Shown: piece by piece, positions 50,601-60,925 of the stretch
Position numbering within the stretch: the stretch's first letter is position 1
Layout: each line of letters starts with the position of its first letter
Assembly (NCBI GenBank): GCA_001839685.1
Contig: MLAK01000627.1
Coordinates: 41,848-105,847, forward strand
Source of the DNA: Tritrichomonas foetus
Taxonomy: Eukaryota; Parabasalia; Tritrichomonadida; Tritrichomonadidae
Direction: 5' to 3'
Length of the DNA: 64,000 nucleotides
The notes under the pieces: generated by a model
What the model saw: only the letters and a program-made list of their open reading frames with translations
Databases searched by the model: none
Told to the model about the DNA's origin: nothing
Translations under genes and position numbers: made by a program

Positions 50601-51442
50601 GAAATCAACCTGGCTTTTATTATGTTCAAGGTTTACATTCTTCTTATGTTGGAAATCCCCAAAAGGCTATGAAATTCTTTCGTCTTGCTATGAATAGTAA
50701 TAAATGGGATGTTCCAGCAAAAGTATCACTTTTTTCCATATTAACTAATCCTGAAAGAAAATATTTATGGTTTGAAGAAGAGCCTTTAACAACAAAAGAA
50801 AATCTGCAAGAAGCAGAGAATTTACTATCAACAATTAGAACGAGTTCTATTCTTCTTAATTTACTACAATGTGATTTATACTGTTCACAAAATACAGAAA
50901 GCAGCATAAATAATGCCATCGAAGTTTACAACGGAATTATCAAAGAAAATCCAGGCAACATTGCAGCTTCAGTAGGAATTGCAAGATGTTACACTCGAAT
51001 TGGAGAATATGACAAAGCTTCAGGTTTACTCAAATTTGTACTCTCAGGAAAGCCATTCCATGAAAATGTCTTTTATTTTGAAGAGGCTTATTTAATGAGA
51101 GCATTTATAGTTGAAAAAGAAACCAATTTTAGTTCTGCACAACATTATATATATTTGGCTCTCGAACTAAATATGTGTTGTAAGCGAGGATGGGAAATGA
51201 GCGCAAAAGTACATTTAAGTCGAAAGATGTATCAGGAAGCATCTGTTGCTTTTGGATATTGCTGGGAATTATGCGATCACAGTGATCCAGAGGTTGGATA
51301 CAACTACGCATACTGCTGCCTGAAAGCGAAAAAATATGATGTAGCCCTTATAATTTGTAGAGAAGTCATGAATTTGTATCCAGAATATAAAGATTTGAGA
51401 GAAAAAGTGCTCGAGCCTGCTTTTAAGCTTATCAAACGATAA
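47618..51442 (+). CDS. IFT139: intraflagellar transport protein IFT139 (TTC21 family)
   Basis: 1274 residues from the first ATG (47618), made almost wholly of tetratricopeptide-type helical repeats, close to the roughly 1300 residues of TTC21A/B. The N-terminus (ERAFYYWRHGLYGHVDEIC) matches the family opening in which a short helix is followed by a repeat starting with EG or GLES. The C-terminus is especially close to TTC21: a repeat ending ELCDHSDPEVGYNYAYCCLK, then AKKYDVALIICREV and a final LREKVLEPAFKLIK. IFT139 is a peripheral subunit of the IFT-A complex, which drives retrograde transport in flagella, in line with a flagellated cell. One continuous exon; stop TAA followed by A. Confidence 0.88.
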   Translation: MECFQERAFYYWRHGLYGHVDEICRIGLESKPSNLFLIMYRALAKGINRDTEGALELLTKMAQRRDLILLYCVAIYCIKSRQINRDEAFLKKSKERIKKHSNNSNPLSVYYSAMVAWFFNETEIMNDLLKLSKESETVTQSMIILNAWISLSKRHIKYAMSLFSKVLEDRARSFDILALYGKAICYSCMKEYSESVQVYARILSKYDFPELHLEKCRIYILMERWDFSISLASEIKEKIFSPLEANLIVAVNSLLKSSSEQYVSNILDDLVDDIEKYESCNWYFQMKVAFSLGTICNQNLSIIDRLLRFAGISAEASNKNLVCCSVLGYIQLLAHNYVAALSTVPDTMIGNQLNSIGIEFQIRLLIDTGRYSEAQDMLDLYGIINCPGLILTTLQAKINRKTIYSNESNIKPLLISLEEHLKQFTNDELPFQNENPFELRYEQYIEFFIRFRADVIIDALDELITYNYSGSYGPTKEIGNQLINILAPVAKATPNYAPFNYFMAILYQLNKKIDDSLFLFEKVLVTPSVFRLSHCLFHTAEIFYQKGQVEFAATCIEEASVDDPTLIQDLNFVILKAQVTSTVKENLQYMANLIDTSHQPLINYINFIDLCLSVNDYVMAENYIRNASLHITHPSDKALLILRQAVVLASKGNYEKAFSSLEALKKHQRYAAKAVEAQAEIYYKFLHDSSKYVATYHEYTKNNPVPSSYMMLGRSLKRLTQFNEAIDAFKQGIDNHSPDEALLKELIMTYVSANRFDEAVKHFTGHAQMMRSSSLFSLDFIKLMIHMKRYEEASQCITRVMQILNHANKLAHSGILYLHGLVEEHSKNYLVSNTHFLNSISLYEAIIKDNTENSFIKRIKEIMSTITYEIGQNYIKLQEREKAIESFYKALEYNQLNRTAVVALFDMFKGRYDTEKCRKVCMDYLEIDPQNETIALLLTSTQTTDLHEAIPYLTHVLDQHPTYFRTLVRLCEICARNGRLNTAINYMKKAKALGGNQPGFYYVQGLHSSYVGNPQKAMKFFRLAMNSNKWDVPAKVSLFSILTNPERKYLWFEEEPLTTKENLQEAENLLSTIRTSSILLNLLQCDLYCSQNTESSINNAIEVYNGIIKENPGNIAASVGIARCYTRIGEYDKASGLLKFVLSGKPFHENVFYFEEAYLMRAFIVEKETNFSSAQHYIYLALELNMCCKRGWEMSAKVHLSRKMYQEASVAFGYCWELCDHSDPEVGYNYAYCCLKAKKYDVALIICREVMNLYPEYKDLREKVLEPAFKLIKR

Positions 51443-52745
51443 AAAACAAAAATACGTTTTAAAGATAAACTTAAAAGCTAAAAAAAGAAAAGAAAAACTC
51501 AAATAATTTTAAATATTATGCTCAAAAAATGAAAACTGGCCACTTTTAGTATCGTAGTAAATCTCGATTGATTATGCATAAGGATGTTATAAATAAAATG
51601 TATGTTTATCTTGTGAAATTCCAGCTTTTTTTGATTATTTTAACTTGAAATAAAGTATTCAATTTATCAATTAAAAAAGTGGAAGCGGATCATCCAAAAT
51701 TTCGCAAGCATTTTTAGAGTGTGATAGAAACTCTTCTAGATGATGATGATTTCGAGCAAAAATTGGCGGAATAATTATTAAAGAATTCTATCTATCAATT
51801 AAGGTAGAATTTTTGGGAGAATGTCTAATATTATTCAAGATAATTCCGATATGATCAACAAAGTCATACACATCAATTTGAATTGAAATGAATTTTACGA
51901 TAAGAAATATACAAACAAATATCTTATGTAAAAGTTAAGGAAGATAAAAATTGAATAATTTGAATGCCAAAAGTGTCGATTTTTATTTTCTATATTTATC
52001 TTGTTGTTAAATCTCAAAATATCTATGAAAGCCAAATTATTATGGTTTCCACTTAATATCAAATCATTTAATACAAAGTAAAAATGCTTCAAATGCGAAA
52101 TAACTTCAGTTTAAAACAATACTTTAGGTTATTTTTTATTTATTCAGAGTTGTTATCAAAATAAGTTGTAAAATAAAAATAATGAAAGCCAATATAAATA
52201 AAATACTCAGAAAATATATTATTATGAAAGAATTTCAAAGAAAGTAAAAATAATTGTGAATAAACACTTGATGAATTTCAATAAGATTCAAATAAACTTT
52301 TATCACTCTCAAGTTTTCTGAAAGAATTAGTCTAATTCTATAGTATTTCAATTTTCAAAAAAGGCATCATTGAACTACAATTCGTTTTTTTCCGAATTAA
52401 GAAAAATCTCAGAAAAATCCTTAGAGTATCTAAAAAGCTTTTATTCCCGGAATTGTCCCTTATTGTCGTATTTTTGAAATATTATATGACATGTATTGAA
52501 TAAGATTGAAAAGTTTTTAGGGTTTATTTGTTCAAATTCAATGAGTTAATTCATTGTTCTAAGAAAATAATTCTTAAACTCCTATTCAATTAGTTTTATT
52601 TGTTTCTTAATAATTCAATCATTTTCCAGAATTTCTAAATTATCCAATTATTTTTTTGAGTTTTCTAATCAATTTGTCATTTAATTTTTCAAATCACTTT
52701 TCAATACATTTCAAATTTCAGAGAATTCATTGAATTCCTCTTCAA
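51443..52745. other. intergenic
   Basis: 1.3 kb of AT-rich DNA with no recognised gene. Short open frames on the minus strand (51269-51502, 51895-52092) lack an ATG or protein character. The initiator-like TCATTGAAT of the next gene is at its end. Confidence 0.5.
52727..52735 (+). promoter_or_regulatory. initiator-like site of the small UBL gene
   Basis: TCATTGAAT fits TCA(+1)-Py-(T/A); +1 at 52729 is 17 nt before the ATG at 52746. A further TCACTTTTC is at 52694-52702. Confidence 0.45.
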
Positions 52746-53345
52746 ATGTCGCGCACGATTACCCTCGATGTTCTCTGGACTAACGGGGCTAAAGTCGTTG
52801 TTCAGATTCCAGAAATAGCGCCAGTCAAAGATGTGGTCGAGCTGTGCTACACCGATAAAACGCTTTTCTATTATCCATTTCTTATCCACAAAGGAAGGCT
52901 ACTTGATTTAACGCTTTCTCTTAAATTCCAGAATGTCGAAAATGGAGACTCATTAGTTGTTTATGAGCACCGAGCAATGAACAGACCACCGCCAAAATTG
53001 GAAATCACAAATCTTGATTCCAAAATTTATTCTGTGATGCTCGAAGCACTTTCGTTGAACGATAGGTTTTATCACAATATCGAAATGAACCAAAAAACCG
53101 CAATTCTTTATCAAAAACTAGTGCCAGCCGCCACGATGACAATCGAAAACGATCTTGAATACGATCCGCCAACCGTCATTCCACAAAAAAAGAAAGAACC
53201 TTCAATTAAGGCTCTTCCACCACTTATCGAGAAAATTGATGAGTATCATGAAGACGAAGTAAACGACGAAAATGTTCCACTTTTTGCAACAATCGAAGAA
53301 GCAGGAAAATACTTCGCAAAGCATTCTATCGATTGGACTTGGTAA
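52746..53345 (+). CDS. small protein with N-terminal ubiquitin-like fold
   Basis: 199 residues. Residues 3-76 have the strand-helix-strand order of a ubiquitin-like domain: TITLDVLWTNGAKVVVQIPE, a helix VKDVVELCY, then FLIHKGRLLDLTLSLKF and NGDSLVVYEH, where the last matches the usual GD-L-V-L ending. The rest is a helical segment (85-130) and an acidic, Pro-rich tail ending in SIDWTW. No UBA domain is seen. It could be an adaptor with a UBL that docks on the proteasome or an AAA ATPase, but no specific family is recognised. The gene is more G/C-rich than its flanks. Confidence 0.75.
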   Translation: MSRTITLDVLWTNGAKVVVQIPEIAPVKDVVELCYTDKTLFYYPFLIHKGRLLDLTLSLKFQNVENGDSLVVYEHRAMNRPPPKLEITNLDSKIYSVMLEALSLNDRFYHNIEMNQKTAILYQKLVPAATMTIENDLEYDPPTVIPQKKKEPSIKALPPLIEKIDEYHEDEVNDENVPLFATIEEAGKYFAKHSIDWTW

Positions 53346-54226
53346 GAGAAAAACGGTTGTTAACAATTAGAGCGGATTTTTACAGCAAATATCTCGAAAA
53401 TTGAAAAAAAAAATTGGGACATTACCAATATACAAGCGGAAGTGTAAGTATAATGCGAATTTTATATTTTGAAAATTATATGTGTGCATATTTTTATAGA
53501 TAAAAATAAAATTATATATAAATTATATATATTAGCTTTTTTATTATAAAATAATTATTCTCCCTTTATCAAGTCCCCTCCAGCATAATCAAATAAGGGA
53601 TAGGGTTTGATGGATCTCTTTTGTTTCGAGCATTTTTGTTGATTTTCACTTTGGTGGCGTAAAGTATTCAATTTCTCAGCATCCATATGGATGGTGATAC
53701 AAATGATTTGGATAAAGTGTGTTAAATTTTCTCGTCATGAAAAATATTATGTATGATAATCATACTATGATTATGAATTCGGGATAAAATCCCTATCATA
53801 TAAGAGAATTGGATAAAGAATTTGTTTATAAACATAAATCTAAATTTTTCAATTTGTTAATACATCCATGCCATAACATAAACTTGAATGCCTTAAAAGT
53901 TATGATCCAAATTGATGCTATGGCCCAAAAAGTAATGATTCTTCAAGTGTAACTGTCTATATATTAATATGTCAATATATATGTATATTACAGTAGAAAT
54001 TCACAACGACTTAGTTAATTTAAATTGAAATGTATTGAAAAAGTTGCAAAATAATAAAATAAAAATATCTCGGTAATTGTCCAATAAATATTGTTAAATT
54101 TTGTATGTGGTATTATTTAACATATTATTTATTGCAATTGAAAGAATTTGAGATAATTAATAATTTGAAAAAAGAGATGAATTAATATCGAAAATTGATG
54201 TGAGTATTTGTAATTATATTTTTGAA
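53346..54226. other. intergenic
   Basis: 880 bp of AT-rich DNA. It contains an (AT)n-type patch at 53505-53535 just after the UBL gene. No coding frame was recognised. Confidence 0.5.
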
Positions 54227-54599
54227 TCAATGAAAAATAAACTTTTTAACTCTCATTGATAAGACATTGCTGGTAATTTGAGTCACTTCGACTTGGAGAA
54301 GCTGTGTTCTCAGGTCTACCCCTCCTATTCTAATGGGTCAAGAGGGCTCACAAGTGCTTTTCATGTTATCCCATTTTACATGACAAAACACAAAACTCAT
54401 AAGATAGAAAAATCCCTCTTTCAAAATTGATGCTGACTTCACTTTTTGACTAATCAAACGTGTGTGATGTGATGATATCATTATCCATTCATATTAATCA
54501 CTCCTACAATTATTGTCACATTAGCTTCCTGGATTAAGTCTTACCAAAATTATGGCATCTTGTCTGATCAAATGGTCTCCCTCCGAAAATGTTATAACA
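54227..54599 (-). pseudogene. decayed coding relic, family not recognised
   Basis: One minus-strand frame of about 124 codons with only three internal stops before the terminal TGA. It reads FSEGDHLIRQDAIILVRLNP, then SQKVKSASILKEGFFYLMS, then GGVDLRTQLLQVEVTQITSN near the end. The patch is also less AT-rich than its surroundings. No ATG-led intact gene is possible and no family is recognised. The opposite strand is also rather open, so which strand coded is not certain. Confidence 0.35.
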
Positions 54600-54690
54600 T
54601 ATACTTAATCATTGCATATTTATAATGGAATAATAATATTATTGGTAATAAGATAAGTTAAAATAGAACAGTTCAAAAGGGTAATATAGA

Positions 54691-55051
54691 ATGGCTAAAA
54701 AATCTGCGAGAGAAAAAATTTTAAACTCTCATACTCATTTTCTTATTGGAAAGAGAATAGTTACCAATAATGATGTATAAATCTTGTTATCAAGTTTCTA
54801 ATGTGAGCTTTTGGTAAAATGAAACCAAATCTGTCGAATTTCCATTGGAAGATGAAAAACAAGGCGTTTTAGATAATGCTTCTGATTTTTTTTTAGCATA
54901 TGTAATAAAATTCATATTTGCTAGTTGATGTGGCAAAGTCACTTAATTGTTCTACAATGATGGAAATTTGGCATATTTCACGTTTGTGAAAAGTTGATGG
55001 TTAAGTACAACTACTTCCTATTTTCATCCTTTGATAATTTCAATGCCTTGA
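54691..55051 (+). pseudogene. decayed coding relic, family not recognised
   Basis: An ATG-led 29-codon run (MAKKSAREKILNSHTHF) followed, in another frame, by a stretch from 54821 to 55051 with three internal stops that reads ETKSVEFPLEDEKQGVLDNA and LFYNDGNLAYFTFVKS. The residue make-up is protein-like. Not expressible as it stands. Confidence 0.3.
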
Positions 55052-55293
55052 ATCTTTTCTGAAAGCTTCCAGCAAGCTCGGGAAACGAAAAATCTTAGAT
55101 AAGAATATTGAACAGAGACATTTGAACATACGATTCATCGATATCAATATAGTGACATTATTATATGTCATGAAAATCATCGAAAAATTGCAAGTATGTT
55201 TTTTTGGTTTTTGTTTATTCATTTTTATTTTTTCATCGAGAAATTTATTACAACTAGGTTAATATCATCCAACCATATATTTCCATCACTAAA

Positions 55294-56067
55294 TTACACT
55301 AATTTTGGAAAATTTGGGATGTGTTCGCATTTGCTGAGAAGAAAAGAAATTGGTGGCAATGTTCTGTTATTCTTCGGTGATTTGACAAGCGGAATAACTG
55401 AATCTATTGGTGAGCTTTCAATTTCAGGAAATGGAAGTGTCTGGCAATTATTGATTTCACGTGAGTCAAGACATAAATTTCCACTGAAACCTGGATGAAC
55501 AGAATCAATTGCATTCATTCCTTTCATCGGACAGCTTCCAATTTGATTGATATACACATTGTCTCCATTATTTTTATATTCATTTCCGTACTTGCTCACA
55601 CTTTCAGGGCCATTGCAATCGAATGGCATGACATTTACTGGGCTCATGTTCGATGAATTTATGGAATTCATATTTTTATAGACAGGAACAGCATTTAAAG
55701 TCAAATTATGTCCAGAAAACGTATCGAAAATTTTATTTTTCTTGTGTCTGCAAAGACGTGCCCACCTGTTCTTTACATTGACTTGTGTTCTTCCTGGAAT
55801 AAATGTTGCTATGATTGACCATTTTGGACCAAATTCACTGAAATTGGTTTCCAAAATTCGATCTTCTTCTAATGTCCATGATGAATAGTTTATTTCTGGT
55901 TTAAGATAATGTCTCCATCGTTCACGACATTGACGTGGAGTTCTTGTTCCTAAAACTTGCGAAATATTCTTCCAATAGTGAGTTCCATACTTCTCAACCA
56001 TTTCAAGAATTATATTATCTTCGAAATCAGTGAACTTCTTCTTGAGTGTGCTATTTTCGACCTCCAT
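55294..56067 (-). CDS. R2R3-type Myb-like DNA-binding protein
   Basis: 257 residues from the ATG at 56067 (the frame continues five codons upstream to a GTG only). Two Myb repeats occupy about 9-56 and 60-107. The first has F12, W32 and W51 with the recognition helix TPRQCRERWRHYL; the second has W64, W83 and W102 with the helix TQVNVKNRWARLCR. These match the R2 and R3 repeats of Myb proteins, which bind AAC-type sites. Small R2R3 proteins of this size regulate promoters in Trichomonas (the iron-responsive ap65-1 Myb proteins and M3BP). The remaining 150 residues are Asn/Ser/Pro-rich without known domain. Minus-strand gene, convergent with nothing nearby on the left. Confidence 0.92.
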   Translation of the reverse strand: MEVENSTLKKKFTDFEDNIILEMVEKYGTHYWKNISQVLGTRTPRQCRERWRHYLKPEINYSSWTLEEDRILETNFSEFGPKWSIIATFIPGRTQVNVKNRWARLCRHKKNKIFDTFSGHNLTLNAVPVYKNMNSINSSNMSPVNVMPFDCNGPESVSKYGNEYKNNGDNVYINQIGSCPMKGMNAIDSVHPGFSGNLCLDSREINNCQTLPFPEIESSPIDSVIPLVKSPKNNRTLPPISFLLSKCEHIPNFPKLV

Positions 56068-57267
56068 GATTTTTTTTTTCACTCAAGTTCTTAATCCTTT
56101 GTAGAAAAATATTTGAATTATGCCACTGAAAATTTTGACAAAGTAGACTAACTTTTTTCATAAAATATTGAATAAAAGTCAATTTTTGACTTACGAAAAA
56201 TTGTTTGTTTTGTCACAATTCATGTATTAATGTTTCCATTCAAAAAAAAATGATATTACTTCATGAAAAAAAAGACAGAATGACCATAAATAGACAAATG
56301 TGTAATCGTCTATCAGATACAATAGTTAATCACTAAATAAAAATAATAATTCTATCTTTTTTATGTTCATTTTGCTACCATTCGTATCTATGTGTAAAGT
56401 GGCAATTGAATGCTTTTCCAAATTTCGTTGGCCTTGTTATCAATTTTCTGAGTGAGTCAGCACAAATTGAAAACATCACAATTATTCAATTCAATTGTTA
56501 TCATCTTTTTTTGAAAATTCGAAATCTTATTGCATGATTATTGGCGAGTAAAAGCAAATAATTGTTCTAATTTTTATGAAAACATTCTAAATATTATATG
56601 ATTTTCTTAGAAAATAAATTTGACGAATTGATAAAGATGGAGAAATGCTAATCAGAATTTGATAGATGATAGATTTATGTAATTTTATATATCATATCCC
56701 TTTTTGAGAGATATACAGGATTAATAGATGAACAGTAAAAATTTTTAGTACATAAAACTAAAAATATATATTTTGCCTTATAAAAGACTGGTATGATTCC
56801 AAATCTTCTATTTCCACCTAAATTTTGCCATTAAATATAATTCCTATATTGGAGAAAATTCTGATATTGATTTCTTTCCAATTTAATAAAAAGAAAAACC
56901 CATGTAATGATCAATCAAATATATTCAATCCAGAAAGAAAGTGCCTATCATTATGTTATAAAATGAACGTTTTGATACATTTCTAATAAAAAAATCCTTG
57001 GTCAATTGGCTCATGAAAACATGACTCTGAGATCACTCCAAAGATGAAATTTTGGTGAATTAACCGTTTTTTCACATGAGTTAGTCGTTGGAAACAAATT
57101 CATGAATAGATTCTGGAAAGAATTGTATTATATATTCGAATATGTAATTACTTAAAAATATAACTTAATATTTCCGAAAGAATAACAAATCAAATTCTAT
57201 AAAATTATTTTAATACAAACAATAGCTTTCTATGATTGTAGAATTTTACGAGCATCGTAATTTTCTA
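56068..57267. other. intergenic
   Basis: 1.2 kb between the Myb gene start and the DYRK gene end. AT-rich; no gene, repeat or RNA was recognised. Confidence 0.5.
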
Positions 57268-59295
57268 TTAAATGAGAATGAATGGTTCATAAAGGAAATA
57301 ATGGAAAAAAATAGGCATTTCCCCAAATTTTGACTCTAGGTATAACAAAGAAGGTAGAAAATGTGGAGTAGATTGGACTGTTTGAATTTCTTTTGTTACA
57401 AACCACGGATGATTTAATGCTTCTTCAGCTTTTATTCGATATTCTGGGTCCCATTCAAAACATTTCTGCAACAAATCTATCAAATTTTTATCTGCTATAT
57501 GTGTAACCGCTTGTAAGTTGGTTGGCATTAAAGGTAACCTTCGAATTTGACTGTTTGGGGGCCGTTTAGAGCTTCCATCTGGGTGGAATAGAATATTTTT
57601 GTACGGCGATTTTTCAATCATCGCTCGGGGTGGTTTTCCAAAAATGCTAACAAACATTTCCATGAGTTCATATTTATCGTCAGCTGGGAAAAGTGGCTGT
57701 CCGGTAATAAGTTCTGCCAAAATGCAGCCAAACCCCCAGATATCGACAGGTGGGCCGTATTTTAAGCCTAAAGCCACTTCTGGTGAGCGGTAAAAGCGGC
57801 TCTGTATGTAGTCGAAGCGTATATGACCTGTAAAAAGGCTGCTTCCAAAATCTGTGATTTTGACATCAAATAATGAATTAGTGGATAGCATTTTATTTAT
57901 GCTGGTGTTGATGTTAGTGTTGTCAATTGATTTAATATTTATATTGTTGGAATGATGAATTTCTTTACTATTTCTTCTCGTGATTGGATTGAGCTTTAAT
58001 TGGTGAGAATAATTCATGAGATTATTGCTATCCTGATTTCCATTTGCGTTTTTGAGGGTTTTGATACAATTATCAGATAAATTATTAGATATATTATTGG
58101 TGAAATTATTAGAATTTATAATATTATTCGATCCATTATGGATGGAAAATGAATTATTTACTAGTAGAACATTTTCCGGTTTGATATCACAATGAACAAT
58201 ATTATTTTTATGGCAAAAATCGATAGCAATTAAAATTTGTTTTGCGATCAGTCGAACAAAAGATGACTGAAAAGGTGTAAAATTTAAGGAACGATGATAT
58301 TCATGTAAATTAATACCAAGGAGTTCATAAACACCAACTAAATGTTTTCGAAACATGAAAAAATTAAAACATCGAATGATGTGATGGCTATCGTCTCGGT
58401 CGAGACCGTTTAATTTTTTGATGATGGCTGCTTCAACTTGCCCAGTTTCGATGGAGACGTCCCTGTTGGAAAGAACTTTCAAAGCAACTTCTTTTTTCTC
58501 TTTATGATCTATACATTTGATGACTTGTCCGAAACCGCCTTTTCCTATAATCGCTAAAATTTCATATCGATAAGCAATATGATCGCCAACGATAACTTTG
58601 TAATGGTTTAATTGGTCGTCATATCCATTGTTATCTGTGTTTGAATTAGAAGGTCGAATTTTTTTGAGACTTTTTCCGAGAAAAAAAACTTCATCATATT
58701 TTTCGATTTCCATCTGTTCAAAAGTTGACAGCCAGTCCGGGTATTTTTCAATGGCTTCCTTTCCGGAAATTGGTTTTGAGAAAGTGTAAATTTCTGGTAA
58801 AGCGAGTTCAATAATTTTCGTTGAAATAGTCGGGCGGTGATTGTTGGAAGTATGAGGTGAAGTTCGGATAAAATCATTTCCATTGTTATTTTTATTGTTG
58901 TTCCCAATTTCGTTATTATTTCGACGATTCTTTTCTAATTTGAATTTCTCTGTATTTTGACCTTTGTTTTGACCATTAATTTCATGGATATTTGATGTAG
59001 TTTTGAATGAATTGACATTTTCATTTCGGGCGAAACGGGGATTTGATACGCGTCTGGGTGATTTACTTCTGTTCCTGATTGGTGAAATACCTGTTGAAAT
59101 CGACATTGCGGGGAGGCGCGGCCTGAATGGCGGATGTTCAGAAAATTCTCGGAACTTTCCAAGTGAAGCGACTTCTTTTAGTATGACTCGAGGAGGAGAT
59201 TTTGCACGAGCTTTGGAAAGTTTTGGAATATCGTCAATTGCCACGTGTGCACCACCTTTTTGTTGTGGATTGCGGCAACAACGATTCGGGTTCAT
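57268..59295 (-). CDS. DYRK-family protein kinase with insert in the catalytic loop region
   Basis: 675 residues. A basic, Asn-rich N-terminus is followed by the DYRK homology box (about 222-247, YDDQLNHYKVIVGDHIAYRYE), which is diagnostic of DYRK kinases. The kinase domain has GKGGFG (251-256), catalytic Lys 273 (EVALKVL), HCDIKPEN (368-375), DFG (482-484) and DYIQSRFYRSPE (495-506) with the Tyr that autophosphorylates. Between the catalytic loop and DFG an Asn-rich insert of about 95 residues (380-475) replaces the usual ten or so. All catalytic residues are present, so the kinase should be active. DYRKs act in cell-cycle, stress and differentiation control. The ATG at 59295 is the only reasonable start. 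The C-terminus runs about 50 residues past the domain. Confidence 0.93.
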   Translation of the reverse strand: MNPNRCCRNPQQKGGAHVAIDDIPKLSKARAKSPPRVILKEVASLGKFREFSEHPPFRPRLPAMSISTGISPIRNRSKSPRRVSNPRFARNENVNSFKTTSNIHEINGQNKGQNTEKFKLEKNRRNNNEIGNNNKNNNGNDFIRTSPHTSNNHRPTISTKIIELALPEIYTFSKPISGKEAIEKYPDWLSTFEQMEIEKYDEVFFLGKSLKKIRPSNSNTDNNGYDDQLNHYKVIVGDHIAYRYEILAIIGKGGFGQVIKCIDHKEKKEVALKVLSNRDVSIETGQVEAAIIKKLNGLDRDDSHHIIRCFNFFMFRKHLVGVYELLGINLHEYHRSLNFTPFQSSFVRLIAKQILIAIDFCHKNNIVHCDIKPENVLLVNNSFSIHNGSNNIINSNNFTNNISNNLSDNCIKTLKNANGNQDSNNLMNYSHQLKLNPITRRNSKEIHHSNNINIKSIDNTNINTSINKMLSTNSLFDVKITDFGSSLFTGHIRFDYIQSRFYRSPEVALGLKYGPPVDIWGFGCILAELITGQPLFPADDKYELMEMFVSIFGKPPRAMIEKSPYKNILFHPDGSSKRPPNSQIRRLPLMPTNLQAVTHIADKNLIDLLQKCFEWDPEYRIKAEEALNHPWFVTKEIQTVQSTPHFLPSLLYLESKFGEMPIFFHYFLYEPFILI

Positions 59296-59772
59296 AATTT
59301 TCTGTTTGATGACTCAGAAATTTTCTTAGCTTTTTCAAAAGCTTGAAATCATGAAACGAATTTATTAGAAATATTCAATTATCAAGATTAAATAGATGTA
59401 TACAAACTAACTAGCTCTAGATGTAGAAGACTATTGAGAGATCTAAATGGATAATTGTTGATATTATTGTCATCTAAAAATTATTTAATTGTAATCCTAT
59501 TAATAATATATAAATATTATAATTTAAAAATCAAGATACAGAGAAAACCAAATCCAAAAAAAAATTGTGAGAAAAAAATAAACCCCACAGAAATTTCTGA
59601 GAATTATTGAGATAAAAAGTGATTTTATAGCATTAATATCTTGATTATTTATTATCATAAATCGTGCTTTTTATTATCATATGACCCTCCATCGAAAATT
59701 ATAATGTTTTCCAAAATACAAAAATGAAGTATAAAAAAAATATTAATAATTTTGATATAAATAAAAAAAAAT
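59296..59772. other. intergenic
   Basis: 480 bp upstream of the DYRK gene, AT-rich, with a GAAAAAGCT motif 30-40 nt before the ATG on the minus strand. No gene was recognised. Confidence 0.45.
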
Positions 59773-60380
59773 TTAGGCATCAATGAGAAGATTACGAATG
59801 TTTTGCCATCTAAATGGCGATTCATCAGAAAATTCACTTGGCATCGAGTCTGGAAAAAAACATATTGGATTCCATTTTTCTTGATTTGGTCTTTCAATCG
59901 TTGTATCTGTATCCCTGCTTGAGAATGTGCTGTTGAGGACTGCCAGTCTATTTTCTTCATATACTAAAATTTTATGACAGAAAAGATTTCAATACATTCA
60001 TATTTGTCAAATGGAAATTGAATTAATTCAACATCACTGAGTTAAAACTATCAAAATTTTCGCGATTTTTAATAAAAAATCGATAGAAGAAGTGTAAATA
60101 GAATTATGGGAAGCAGTATTATAATCTTTGTGATTCTTGGAAAAAAAGCTTCTCACAATTTTTTTTTAGGCTTTCTCCAAAATCGCTCTTTTTTCGGTTT
60201 AATTGTTGCAAAATTTCAAAACTATGAATAAATATGGCTCATAACTATAAAAAATAGATTTAACAATTGACTGAAAGCTGTTCACCCGAAAACTGAAACA
60301 ATAGCTTCTTCAGAATCATTTTCGAAATATTTTTGAATTCGGCCATTTGCGAAGTTTGCGATAAGGGAAATTTTCGTCAT
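59773..60380 (-). pseudogene. broken small gene(s), possibly a tail-anchored SNARE-like protein
   Basis: Three minus-strand pieces look coding. From ATG 60380 a 32-residue run (MTKISLIANFANGRIQKYFE) stops at TGA 60284-60282. From about 60210 a stretch LNRKKSDFGESLKKNCEKLF resembles the end of an R-SNARE motif; one extra T in the seven-T run at 60141-60147 would join it to a hydrophobic anchor IIILLPIILFTLLLSIF with TAA at 60071-60069, giving a tail-anchored protein. Finally 59961-59773 reads TIERPNQEKWNPICFFPDSM and ends LLIDA, but has no ATG in frame. No intron signals link them. They may be one or two decayed genes, or genes hit by homopolymer errors. The SNARE idea is tentative. Confidence 0.3.
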
Positions 60381-60925
60381 TCTTTTAGCTATTTGGGTTT
60401 TGATTTTTGACTGATGGTATTAAGTAATACTGATGATAAGGATCATTTTAGTGATTTCGTACGTTAAGACTATTTGGTTTGTATACATCTGATTAAATTC
60501 TAAAATATTTTCTGAAGTCATTTAATTTCTCTCAACTATATTTTCAATCAGTACATTGAATCTTGAAATATAAATATCTTATCTAATATCATTAATCAAT
60601 AATTCCTTAACCATTAAGAAAGATTGTATATTACTATAGGATATATTTTTAAACGTGATAATACATAAAAAATTGATTAAAAATTGTGATTGAAGATCAT
60701 CATAAATATTGATGTTGAAAAAAATCTTGTTAATCATCACAAAATAGAAAAAGAAAGCTAATCAAGGTTAATTTTATTACAAACATATTCATTCGCAGGT
60801 GAATTTTATTTTTTTTTTGTAAAATATTCATACAAAATTAACTTCTCAGAAGAATTTCTATTCATATGATACTCTTTCATGAATTATGAAAATTTTTCAT
60901 TCATCTTCTAGAGAAAATTGTTGTG
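60381..60925. other. intergenic
   Basis: 545 bp of AT-rich DNA between the broken small gene and the 3' end of the PH/RasGAP-like gene. Nothing was recognised. Confidence 0.45.

Noticed and set aside
54476..54566. GTGATGA and CTGA boxes considered as a C/D snoRNA
   Set aside because: The boxes are about 85 nt apart but there is no terminal stem, no convincing C'/D' pair and no guide target known; a coding relic explains the local composition better.
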